Positions 41,204 to 48,099 of a DNA stretch of 48,099 bases are shown here, piece after piece (position 1 is the first letter of the stretch; the number at the start of each line of letters is the position of its first letter). The notes below the pieces were generated by a model that saw only the letters and a program-made list of their open reading frames with translations, ran no database searches and had not been told where the DNA came from. The DNA is taken from the IMG/VR virus record IMGVR_UViG_3300021354_000499, positions 1 to 48,099 of that record; one strand, written 5' to 3'. Made by a program: the position numbers and the translations under genes. This stretch comes from a virus.

Positions 41204-42022
41204 ATGACCGGTATTTCTTTTGTGATTACAACTTCAGGAACAAATGATAGTGAAGTTGAAAAAATTATTAATAGTATTGAATTATTAAATATGGTAGATT
41301 ATGAAGTTGTAATTGTTGGGGGGCAAAAAACATCAATTAATCGACAAAATTGTATACATATCCCGTTTGATGAAAGTCAAAAACCTGCTCCTTGGATAAC
41401 AAAAAAGAAAAATATAGGTTCAGCTGTTAGCAAATATGATATAAATGTAATAATGCACGATTATCATGTCTTTGATCCATCTTGGTATAACGAATTTGAA
41501 AAATTTGGTACAGATTGGGATATTTGTATTAATTTAGTTAAATCTCCGCCATCACAAGGAAGTCAGCGAGGAAATGGTTGGAGAGCTGGACCTATCCCTG
41601 GTTATCCTGAAATTCCATACTGCATGACTATTCCGTGGGATATAGATTGTTTTGTTCCTTATATGGGTATACAAGGTTCATATTGGGTTTGCAAAAAATC
41701 AGTAATGCAAGAACAACCATTAAACGAAACTTTACTTTGGGGGCAAGAAGACGATGTAGAATGGTGGCCTCGAGTTGTTCCAGGGTTTGGCGGAGTGTTG
41801 GATGAAAATCCAAAATATAAAATTGTTTCAAACGAAAATTGCATAGTTCATGCAATAAAAGAAAAACCACTTTATCCAGGAAATCCAGACTTTGAAGCAA
41901 TGCAACGTCAATTAGATCCATTATGGAATTGGTTAAGAGAAGGGAACAGAAGACCTGGAGTTTTTCATTATGAAAAATCAATTAATAAAGTTATAACAAC
42001 AATCGGTTTAGAGAATTCTTGA
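41204..42022 (+). CDS. Glycosyltransferase family 2-like protein
   Basis: Encodes 272 residues: the GT-A start ISFVITTSGTNDSEVEKIINS, YEVVIVGG, then VIMHDYHVFDPSWY (D-x-H/D-type metal motif) and LLWGQEDDVEWWPRV (E-D motif). It transfers a sugar, perhaps to a phage or host surface molecule. Divergent from the RLP operon. The acceptor cannot be told. Confidence 0.72.
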   Translation: MTGISFVITTSGTNDSEVEKIINSIELLNMVDYEVVIVGGQKTSINRQNCIHIPFDESQKPAPWITKKKNIGSAVSKYDINVIMHDYHVFDPSWYNEFEKFGTDWDICINLVKSPPSQGSQRGNGWRAGPIPGYPEIPYCMTIPWDIDCFVPYMGIQGSYWVCKKSVMQEQPLNETLLWGQEDDVEWWPRVVPGFGGVLDENPKYKIVSNENCIVHAIKEKPLYPGNPDFEAMQRQLDPLWNWLREGNRRPGVFHYEKSINKVITTIGLENS

Positions 42023-42047
42023 CATATTGCTTATTATTTGCTATAAT
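42019..42047 (+). promoter_or_regulatory. Sigma-70-type promoter (TTGACA-17-TATAAT)
   Basis: Perfect boxes with 17-bp spacing overlap the glycosyltransferase stop and drive the exonuclease gene at 42077. Confidence 0.85.
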
Positions 42048-42076
42048 TTACATTTTAAAAGTTAAAAGGAAAAAGT

Positions 42077-42604
42077 ATGGCAAGACATCTTATGGTAGAT
42101 TTAGAAACAATGGCAGTTAGTCCTCGAACAGTTGTACTAACCCTAGGTGCTGTTATATTTGATCCTTTTAGTGAAGAAATTTATGACGAACTTTATTTTA
42201 AAATTGATATCGATGATCAAGATAAGTTAGGTCGTGAAATTGATCCTAATACACTAGATTGGTGGGCAAAACAAAATGCAGAAGTTATGGAAGAAGCATT
42301 TAGCTCAGATGGTCGACTCAGCTTTGAAAACTCAATCAGTCAATTTCATAAATTTGCATGGGGTTGTGATAAATTTTGGAGTCACGGTGCAGTTTTTGAC
42401 TTAATGATTTTAGAAGATATGTATCGCCAAGTTAATCGAACTCCTCCTTGGGAATTTTGGAAATGCAGAGATACAAGAACTTTATTTGATCTTGCTGATC
42501 CAGAAATGGAAAAAAGCAACGAACAACATAATGCATTATTTGATGCTATTCGTCAAGCAAAAGGTGTACAAACAGTTTATCGTAAACTAGGTAAAACTAG
42601 CTAA
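42077..42604 (+). CDS. dexA: DexA-like 3'-5' exonuclease
   Basis: Encodes 175 residues of the DnaQ/RNase T fold: HLMVDLETMAVS (Exo I D-x-E), FWSHGAVFDLMIL (Exo II), and NEQHNALFDAIRQAKGVQTV (Exo III H ... D). It matches T4 DexA-type exonucleases in motif order. Probably digests host or damaged DNA early, in keeping with the consensus promoter. AAAGGAAA is the ribosome-binding site. Confidence 0.88.
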   Translation: MARHLMVDLETMAVSPRTVVLTLGAVIFDPFSEEIYDELYFKIDIDDQDKLGREIDPNTLDWWAKQNAEVMEEAFSSDGRLSFENSISQFHKFAWGCDKFWSHGAVFDLMILEDMYRQVNRTPPWEFWKCRDTRTLFDLADPEMEKSNEQHNALFDAIRQAKGVQTVYRKLGKTS

Positions 42605-43013
42605 ACCAATTAATCTTTTTATTATTATCAACCCGGAGTTGCCATTCTTTAAGGCTTCCTGGGTATTTTAATGCCCATAACGCTACAAAAAACATTACAA
42701 CACCTAAACCAACAACAAGTTTCCAATTATGTGTTGTAAACCAAAGAATTACTAAACTTGAATCCATTGTTAATACCATAGCCCATTTTGCATAATTTGG
42801 AAAGATTCTTTTTTCATTCCAATTTCTAATAAACGGACCAAACAACTTGTGATTCATAATCCAATCATGCCAACGCTTGCTACTTTTTGCAAAACAATAA
42901 GCAGCACCTACAGCAGGTGTTGACCAAGGAATACCAGGAGTAACTATTCCAATGTACGAAATTCCAAGACAAACAAATCCTAATACCATCCATAATACTT
43001 TTTTTATATTCAT
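42597..43013 (-). CDS. DUF454/YbaN-family membrane protein
   Basis: A 138-residue minus-strand protein with about three to four membrane segments: VLWMVLGFVCLGISYIGIVTP, then AYCFAKSSKRWHDWIMNHKL (the conserved C-F-A-x-S-S motif), WAMVLTMDSSLVILWF and LVVGLGVVMFFVALWAL. DUF454 is an inner-membrane family of unknown function; phage copies are rare as far as I know. Converges on dexA with an 8-bp overlap. Confidence 0.8.
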   Translation of the reverse strand: MNIKKVLWMVLGFVCLGISYIGIVTPGIPWSTPAVGAAYCFAKSSKRWHDWIMNHKLFGPFIRNWNEKRIFPNYAKWAMVLTMDSSLVILWFTTHNWKLVVGLGVVMFFVALWALKYPGSLKEWQLRVDNNKKINWFS

Positions 43014-43041
43014 ACCTGTATTTAATTAGCAAAAATACTAG

Positions 43042-43071
43042 TTGACAAGATACTGGTTTGACCAGTATAAT
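43042..43071 (+). promoter_or_regulatory. Sigma-70 promoter with embedded operator
   Basis: TTGACA (43042-43047) and TATAAT (43066-43071) at 18-bp spacing. Between them is a palindrome TACTGGT-TTG-ACCAGTA (43051-43067), just where a repressor would block polymerase. No coding gene follows on this strand, only the putative ncRNA. Confidence 0.8.
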
Positions 43072-43077
43072 AAGTAT

Positions 43078-43531
43078 TAAATGAACAACATTCACCATTA
43101 GAGCTCGCACAGGCTAACTTCGTGTGCCAATGACAACGGAACCGTTTGGTTGCCGGGACTGAACTGCTGTGGTGGCAGGAACTTAGTGACTATCCTTAAC
43201 AGGACGAAGATCAGATATGCCTTCATAAAACTGGTTTCGCTATTTGAAGAATTTTAGTAAAGGCTTAATGAAGGGACTGTGTGCCCTACGTTGTACTGCA
43301 AGACTGATATTTGTAGTATAACCGCCGTCGTATAAAGACGCAACTCGAGGTACCGGACGACCGCCTCTGTAATGTTGTAATATCAGGACTGTAAAGAACT
43401 CAGATAATGTTTCTTTTATCACTTTGCCCTGTCTGGGCAAAGTGTGACCATTGAATCTAGATAATATATTCAGTGTCAGTTTTAAAAAATGTGATGAGTG
43501 CAAACGAAATCACAAGTGAGCTTAAGCTCAC
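43078..43531 (+). ncRNA. Large putative structured ncRNA (~450 nt)
   Basis: No coding frame is convincing on either strand. Many hairpins are visible: GCACA/TGTGC near 43106-43126, CGGAACC/GGTTGCCG near 43137, CTGC/GCAG near 43170, CCTTCAT/ATGAAGG, AGGG/CCCT, and a perfect CACTTTGCCC-TGTCT-GGGCAAAGTG (43420-43444), ending in GTGAGCTT-AAGCTCAC (43516-43531) before hemA. The strong promoter upstream, GC-richer sequence and long-range complementarity support a structured RNA. It does not match my recall of RNase P, 6S, tmRNA or a group I intron; relatives of large phage RNAs such as ROOL or GOLLD are possible but unproved. Confidence 0.6.
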
Positions 43532-44742
43532 TATTCAAACTTATTAAATGCTTCTTTCAAACTCTCAGCAAGATAGTAAATATCTGCTTCTGTATGATTA
43601 GGTGTTGGGCAAGCTCTCAATCTTTCAGTTCCCCAAGGTACCGTTGGAAAATTTATAGGTTGTAAGTAAATTCCTTTTTCATCTAAAAGATAATCACTTA
43701 TAGATTTACATTTCTTTGCATCTCGAACCATAATAGGGACAATATGTCCTCCTTCAGAAAGAGGATTTATTTCTAAGCCATTTGCTTTTAAATGTTCTCT
43801 AGTTGCTTGAGCAATACTCATTATTTTAGTTCGTAAGTTAGGTTGATCTTGTACATATTTTACACTTGCTAGGGCTCCTGCACATAATACAGGTGCAAGA
43901 GAAGTAGAAAAAATTAACCCTTGTGCATAACTGCGTATCATGTCAATTAGGTCGCGGCCTGCTGCAATATATCCACCCTGAACACCAAAACCTTTTGCAA
44001 GTGTACCTTGTATAATGTCAACTCCGTCTACACATTTTTGTTCTTCAGCAATTCCTGCTCCTCTAGGTCCATATAGACCTACAGCATGAACTTCATCAAC
44101 ATATACCATTGCTCCATATAAACGAGCAATTTCACATACATCACTTATAAGACCCTTATCACCATCCATACTATAAACACCTTCTAATGCAATTATAGGT
44201 TGTACATTTTGATCAAGACTTTTAAGTATTTCCTTTAGATGTTCTAGATCATTATGTTTCCATATTGTACGAGGTACTTTACTTGACTTAATACCTACAA
44301 TCATTGAATTATGGTTTTGAGCATCACTTATATAATGTACATTAGGTAGAATCATACCTAATACGCTTAGTGTGCTTTGATTAGCAACGTATCCGCTTGT
44401 AAACGTAAGTGCAGCAGTCTTATCATGTAAAGTTGCTAATTCACGCTCTAAGGCAACATGATAGTGTGTTGTTCCGCTTATGTTACGAGTTCCACCTGAC
44501 CCAGCACCTGCGGTATCTAATACTGTATGCATTGCATCAAGTACAACTTTATGCTGGCCCATTCCTAGATAGTCATTTGAACACCAGTTTGTTATTTGTT
44601 TAATGTTATAACGTCCATACCAAATAGCTTTTGGAAAATCACCTTTTTGGCGAAGGATGTCCGTGAATACTCTGTAGTTTCCTTCTGAACGAAGTTTTTC
44701 TAAACTAGCAGCAATTGCGTCTTGTGTTTTTGGTTTAATCAT
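43531..44742 (-). CDS. hemA: 5-aminolevulinate synthase (ALAS)
   Basis: A 403-residue minus-strand alpha-oxoamine synthase. GAGSGGTRNISGTTHYHVAL, YVDEVHAVGLYGPRGAG (Asp and His that hold PLP) and GTLAKGFGVQGGYIAAG (PLP Lys250), plus the ALAS-type RACPTPNHTEADI end, fit ALAS rather than KBL or AONS. It joins glycine and succinyl-CoA to make 5-aminolevulinate for haem. The S-D-A-Q-N-H-N-S motif differs slightly from the usual S-D-E-L-N-H-A-S. Full family length. There is no obvious Shine-Dalgarno. It is one of few haem genes known in phages, from memory. Confidence 0.9.
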   Translation of the reverse strand: MIKPKTQDAIAASLEKLRSEGNYRVFTDILRQKGDFPKAIWYGRYNIKQITNWCSNDYLGMGQHKVVLDAMHTVLDTAGAGSGGTRNISGTTHYHVALERELATLHDKTAALTFTSGYVANQSTLSVLGMILPNVHYISDAQNHNSMIVGIKSSKVPRTIWKHNDLEHLKEILKSLDQNVQPIIALEGVYSMDGDKGLISDVCEIARLYGAMVYVDEVHAVGLYGPRGAGIAEEQKCVDGVDIIQGTLAKGFGVQGGYIAAGRDLIDMIRSYAQGLIFSTSLAPVLCAGALASVKYVQDQPNLRTKIMSIAQATREHLKANGLEINPLSEGGHIVPIMVRDAKKCKSISDYLLDEKGIYLQPINFPTVPWGTERLRACPTPNHTEADIYYLAESLKEAFNKFE

Positions 44743-44766
44743 AATATATGTATTTAACTTAAATAG

Positions 44767-44795
44767 TTGACCAATTTAAAAAAACCTGTTATAAT
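44767..44795 (+). promoter_or_regulatory. Sigma-70-type promoter (TTGACC-17-TATAAT)
   Basis: TTGACC and a perfect TATAAT, 17 bp apart, in the divergent gap between hemA and the phosphoesterase gene. Confidence 0.8.
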
Positions 44796-44822
44796 ATTGG
44801 AAATTAATAGAGAATTTAAAAT

Positions 44823-45650
44823 ATGAAAATACACTTAATATCAGATTGCCATTTAAATTTTGAAGATCTAGAACTTCCCGGTGGAGATGTTTTAATCATG
44901 GCAGGTGATATCGTCGAAGCTGGCCATTTAAGAATATCCGATAACTTGCAAAGAAATACTTTTCTTGCTGATAGATATCGAAGATTTTTAAAACATGAAC
45001 TTGCAAAATATCGTCATGTTATCTATGTTTTAGGTAATCATGAACATTATAACAACGTGTATTTTGACACTTTTGAAAGAATTAAAAAAGAACTTCCTGG
45101 TAATGTTTATTTGTTAGAAGCTGAAAGTATAACTATCGATGATGTACATTTCTTTGGTGGAACTTTTTGGACTGATATGAACAAACGTGATCCGCTTGTG
45201 TTAAGATATGTTGATAAAAATCTGTCTGATTTTTCAGTTATTAAACACAACAGTTTCCAAGTTAAAAACATTTATGGTAATAGTTATTATACTGATAAGT
45301 TTTCAACTTCTTTTGTTGCAGATGTATTTACAGATACTGTTACAAAATTAAAAGATTTTTTACTAAAACATAAAGAAAATAAAGTTGTTGTTATTAGTCA
45401 TCATGCTCCTTGTCAACTAAGTATTAACGAAAAGTATAAAGATGATTTTCCAATGAACTATGGTTATTTCAGTGACTTATCAAATCTTATTTTAGATAAT
45501 CCACAGATTAAAACATGGGTTCATGGTCATATGCACGATTCGGTTGATTACATGTTGGGTAAAACTCGTGTAATTTGTAATCCACGAGGATATCAAGGTT
45601 ATGAAGATCAGACATCAATATTTGATCCAAATTTTACATTTGAGGTATAA
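44823..45650 (+). CDS. Calcineurin-like metallophosphoesterase
   Basis: Encodes 275 residues: LISDCHLNFE (D-x-H), DVLIMAGDIVEAG (G-D), VIYVLGNHEHY (G-N-H-E), VVVISHHAPC and TWVHGHMHDS (G-H-x-H). The GNHE variant and the rest are typical of small phage and bacterial phosphoesterases; substrate not predictable. It begins a run of short genes in the same direction, behind its own promoter. Confidence 0.82.
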   Translation: MKIHLISDCHLNFEDLELPGGDVLIMAGDIVEAGHLRISDNLQRNTFLADRYRRFLKHELAKYRHVIYVLGNHEHYNNVYFDTFERIKKELPGNVYLLEAESITIDDVHFFGGTFWTDMNKRDPLVLRYVDKNLSDFSVIKHNSFQVKNIYGNSYYTDKFSTSFVADVFTDTVTKLKDFLLKHKENKVVVISHHAPCQLSINEKYKDDFPMNYGYFSDLSNLILDNPQIKTWVHGHMHDSVDYMLGKTRVICNPRGYQGYEDQTSIFDPNFTFEV

Positions 45651-45653
45651 ACA

Positions 45654-45851
45654 ATGGATTTAGAATTTAAAGATTTTCAAAATAAAAACTTAATCAGTAT
45701 AGGTTTTTGGTTAGATGATAACATTCCAAATCCACCTTTACCAGAAGAGCAACGTTGGTCAATTGGTCTTGCAGAAGATGGTCAGCGTTTTGGAGTAAAG
45801 TTTTTAAATGATAAAGATGCTATGATGTTTTCATTAAGATGGTTAGGTTAA
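45654..45851 (+). CDS. Small protein with C-terminal FxND-D-MFSLRW motif
   Basis: Encodes 65 residues, ending GVKFLNDKDAMMFSLRWLG. The N-terminus starts MDLEFKDFQNKNLISIGFW. The next two genes end in related motifs, so the three look like a small family. No other domain. Follows the phosphoesterase stop by three bases. Confidence 0.6.
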   Translation: MDLEFKDFQNKNLISIGFWLDDNIPNPPLPEEQRWSIGLAEDGQRFGVKFLNDKDAMMFSLRWLG

Positions 45852-46079
45852 GTGAAATATCTTTCAACAAACACTTATGCAGTTAGAAAAGCTATAAACT
45901 GGTTCGAAAATGAAAGAGATGATGGACTATTAAAACTGCTTGTAAATTCAAATGTTATTTCAGTTGATCAATATCAAGTATGGAAAGAACATTTTCATTG
46001 TAGCCTTGATTTTATAGAACAGCGATTAATTTTTGAAAATGATTCAGACTTATCTATGTTTTTATTAAAATGGAGTTAA
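45852..46079 (+). CDS. Small protein of the same family, GTG start
   Basis: Encodes 75 residues starting at GTG directly after the previous TAA. The middle reads YAVRKAINWFENERDDGLLK; the end is RLIFENDSDLSMFLLKWS, like its neighbours. Function unknown; the shared tail suggests a common partner. Confidence 0.55.
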   Translation: MKYLSTNTYAVRKAINWFENERDDGLLKLLVNSNVISVDQYQVWKEHFHCSLDFIEQRLIFENDSDLSMFLLKWS

Positions 46080-46080
46080 C

Positions 46081-46272
46081 ATGCAAATAGGTATTGAATA
46101 TAATATTGTTGAATTAAATGACAATATAGAATTAACAACAATTAAAGAATTATATGATTGGCTTATTGAAAATGTTGGCAACGAAAAAGATAATAGATGG
46201 TTTTTAAGATATCCAAACATATATTTTGCAAATAAAAACGACCATATTTTATTTTGTTTAAAATGGTCATAA
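46081..46272 (+). CDS. Small protein of the same family
   Basis: Encodes 63 residues (MQIGIEYNIVELNDNIELTT ...), ending YFANKNDHILFCLKWS. Same C-terminal motif (F-x-N-x-x-D-x-x-x-F-x-L-K-W). One base after the previous stop. Function unknown. Confidence 0.55.
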   Translation: MQIGIEYNIVELNDNIELTTIKELYDWLIENVGNEKDNRWFLRYPNIYFANKNDHILFCLKWS

Positions 46273-46288
46273 AAAATAAAAGGAAAAA

Positions 46289-46783
46289 ATGAAAATATTT
46301 TTAGATATGGACGAAGTTGTAGCAGATTTTTCAGGCTACGCAAAAAAAATTGCAGGAGAAAATCTTCCTTTGCAAGGAGGAAGGTATTCACTTGAGGTTT
46401 GGAGAGAAATAACACGTGATCCACGAATTTACAGTAAATTGCCTGTTAAAGAAAATGCTTACGAACTTGTAAAATGGTGTAAAGAATATTGTGATACAAC
46501 TAATAGTGAACTTTTCTTTCTAACTGCATTGCCTCGTAATAATGATGTACCTTTAGCAACTTGGGATAAGGTTTGTTGGGCATTAAAATACTTTCCAAAC
46601 ATTCCAGTGATAATTGGACCATTTAGTCACGATAAATGGAAACATTGTAGCAAAGATGATATCTTAATTGATGATAGACTTAGCAATTGTCAAGAATGGG
46701 AACAAGCTGGCGGAAGATCACACATTTATAAAAACTGGGAAGATTGTAAATTTTGGTTAGAAAAACAATTTTATATTCTTTAA
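46289..46783 (+). CDS. 5'(3')-deoxyribonucleotidase-like HAD protein
   Basis: Encodes 164 residues of the HAD fold: IFLDMDEVVADFSGYAKKI (D-x-D-E nucleophile), FFLTALPRNN (Thr motif II), and DILIDDRLSNCQEWEQAGG (motif IV D-D). It fits the dNT family that dephosphorylates deoxynucleotides, consistent with the phage's dNTP genes. AAAGGAA precedes the ATG. Confidence 0.82.
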   Translation: MKIFLDMDEVVADFSGYAKKIAGENLPLQGGRYSLEVWREITRDPRIYSKLPVKENAYELVKWCKEYCDTTNSELFFLTALPRNNDVPLATWDKVCWALKYFPNIPVIIGPFSHDKWKHCSKDDILIDDRLSNCQEWEQAGGRSHIYKNWEDCKFWLEKQFYIL

Positions 46784-46789
46784 AAGATA

Positions 46790-46818
46790 TTGACATTACC
46801 GGTTTAAACTGTTATAAT
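46790..46818 (+). promoter_or_regulatory. Sigma-70-type promoter (TTGACA-17-TATAAT)
   Basis: Perfect boxes, 17-bp spacing, just after the stop of the deoxyribonucleotidase gene; it drives the MazG-like gene. Confidence 0.85.
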
Positions 46819-46845
46819 ATATTTTTATTTGAAAGAGATTTAAAA

Positions 46846-47121
46846 ATGGATAGTCGCACTCACGAGATATTAAGCATCACAATTGAAGAATGTTCTGAAG
46901 TAATTCAAGCAATTTCTAAAATTTTTAGATTTGGTATTGATACCGAATGGAAAGGTGAAACAAATAAAGAACACCTTGAAGAAGAACTTGGTGATCTTAA
47001 AGCATTGATTTTACTTTTAGAACAAAATGATGTTGTTGACAAAGATAAAGTTAATGAAGCTGCTGGTGCAAAAATTCAAAAGTTAGAAAAATGGTCAAAC
47101 ATTTTTAACGAGAATAAATAA
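46846..47121 (+). CDS. MazG-like nucleotide pyrophosphohydrolase
   Basis: Encodes 91 residues: ITIEECSEVIQAISKIFRFG and HLEEELGDLKALILLL give the E-E-x-x-E ... E-E-x-x-D Mg-binding set of the MazG fold. The family hydrolyses NTPs or dNTPs. The ATG at 46846 is chosen: it follows the promoter and GAAAGAG; an upstream in-frame TTG would lie inside the previous gene. Phage MazGs are often thought to adjust host nucleotide pools or ppGpp, which is debated. Confidence 0.85.
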   Translation: MDSRTHEILSITIEECSEVIQAISKIFRFGIDTEWKGETNKEHLEEELGDLKALILLLEQNDVVDKDKVNEAAGAKIQKLEKWSNIFNENK

Positions 47122-47142
47122 AATCATATTAAACGCCATTAG

Positions 47143-47793
<651 letters not shown>

Positions 47794-48034
47794 TAATTTA
47801 CCGGCCTCCCGTTAATAAAATTCCGTGAATTGCTGGAACACCCTTAGAGCTTTTCATACTACAGCATAATTAGTGATGATAAGTGCGAATGTTAAAAAAT
47901 GAATAGATTGGGCAATCAGCAGCCAAGGGACTTAGGAATAAGTTCAAGGTTCAACGACTAGGTCATGGAGTCCAGACAGGACAGTAAAGGCCCAAGAGTG
48001 CGGAAGTTTTGTAAAATTTTGTAATATTAGATAC

Positions 48035-48072
48035 TTATCATAAGTACTGCGTAAAGGAAGCACTTATGATAA
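48035..48072 (+). promoter_or_regulatory. Hairpin over start of intron-encoded gene
   Basis: TTATCATAAGT (48035-48045) and ACTTATGATAA (48062-48072) form a perfect 11-bp stem. The 16-nt loop holds the ribosome-binding site AAAGGAAG and the ATG lies in the stem, so translation should be repressed in this fold, as known for phage T4 I-TevI. Confidence 0.65.
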
Positions 48073-48099
48073 ATGAAAAATTATATAACTATGTATATA
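48066..48099 (+). CDS. Start of intron-encoded endonuclease (GIY-YIG-like), truncated
   Basis: Only 11 codons are in the window (MINEKLYNYVY). The Y-N-Y-V-Y start is like the first strand of GIY-YIG endonucleases, compare FYTVYKTTN at 26877. It lies inside the dnaK intron after a strong ribosome-binding site. Identity is inferred from few residues. Confidence 0.5.
   Translation, partial: MINEKLYNYVY

Larger units (their letters stand above)
47794..48099 (+). other. Group I intron in dnaK (partial, runs off window)
   Basis: The 5' exon ends GGGTGGT, which pairs with the guide GCCTCCC (47804-47810) with a U.G at the splice site. Core-like AATTGCTGGAACACCC (P), AATCAGCAGCC (Q) and GGTTCAACGACTAGG (R, 47949-47962) fit group I. 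The S partner is not seen and probably lies past the window, after the endonuclease gene. Confidence 0.85.

Noticed and set aside
43078-43531. RNase P RNA or another tmRNA in the hemA-flanking stretch
   Set aside because: A segment TATAACCGCCGTCG resembles part of RNase P, but the conserved CR-I GAGGAAAGTCC and CR-V blocks are missing, and no tag or CCA-type end is present.

Overview
This AT-rich, gene-dense window comes from a large T4-like (myovirus-type) phage genome. Supporting signs are tail-fibre and virion genes, T4-type late-promoter motifs (TATAAATA-like octamers) in front of several of them, and a T4-style nucleotide-metabolism cluster (nrdA, nrdB, glutaredoxin, DHFR, ThyA, MazG-like, deoxyribonucleotidase) with a DexA-like exonuclease. 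The genome is rich in self-splicing elements. It carries a phage-borne pmoC (particulate methane monooxygenase subunit C) whose residues, compared from memory, resemble those of gammaproteobacterial (type I) methanotrophs, so the likely host is an aerobic methanotroph. The host call is inference. A permuted tmRNA and a 5-aminolevulinate synthase leave room for another proteobacterial host.

Layout. 1-6.3 kb: tail-fibre/adhesin genes, open at the left edge, with tandem repeats and paralogues. 6.3-10 kb: a cassette of cupin, sulfotransferase-like, 2OG-Fe(II) oxygenase, exported nuclease and nucleotidyltransferase-like genes. 10-18.4 kb: small conserved phage and presumed virion genes, a PD-(D/E)XK nuclease and a beta-helix fibre. 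18.4-25.5 kb: nucleotide metabolism; nrdA is two genes joined by a split intein. 25.5-28 kb: PAAR-like protein, cold-shock protein, a tiny basic peptide, a structured non-coding stretch, a GIY-YIG endonuclease gene and a circularly permuted tmRNA gene. 28-33.6 kb: conserved phage proteins, ClpX with a LAGLIDADG intein in its Walker A motif, ribosomal protein bS21, an MBD4-like DNA glycosylase and GroES. 33.6-36.8 kb: pmoC with a 251-bp group I intron, a RimK-like ATP-grasp ligase and an LpxH-like phosphoesterase. 36.8-39.1 kb: small membrane proteins and an AAA+ ATPase. 39.1-41.1 kb: a minus-strand operon of cupin, RuBisCO-like protein and GDPD-like genes. 41.2-44.8 kb: glycosyltransferase, DexA, a DUF454 protein, a large putative ncRNA with its own operator-bearing promoter, and hemA (ALAS). 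44.8-48.1 kb: phosphoesterase, three small proteins with a shared C-terminal motif, deoxyribonucleotidase, MazG-like, and dnaK interrupted by a group I intron that runs off the window and contains the start of a GIY-YIG-like gene.

The genes suggest takeover of host carbon and energy metabolism (PmoC, ALAS, perhaps the RuBisCO-like protein), translation (bS21, RimK-like, tmRNA, Csp), protein quality control (ClpX, GroES, DnaK) and dNTP supply. All four intervening elements (two introns, two inteins) sit at catalytic motifs: a Cu ligand site, the thiyl-radical Cys, Walker A and the DnaK phosphate loop. All matches are by reading and recalled family knowledge; no search was run.
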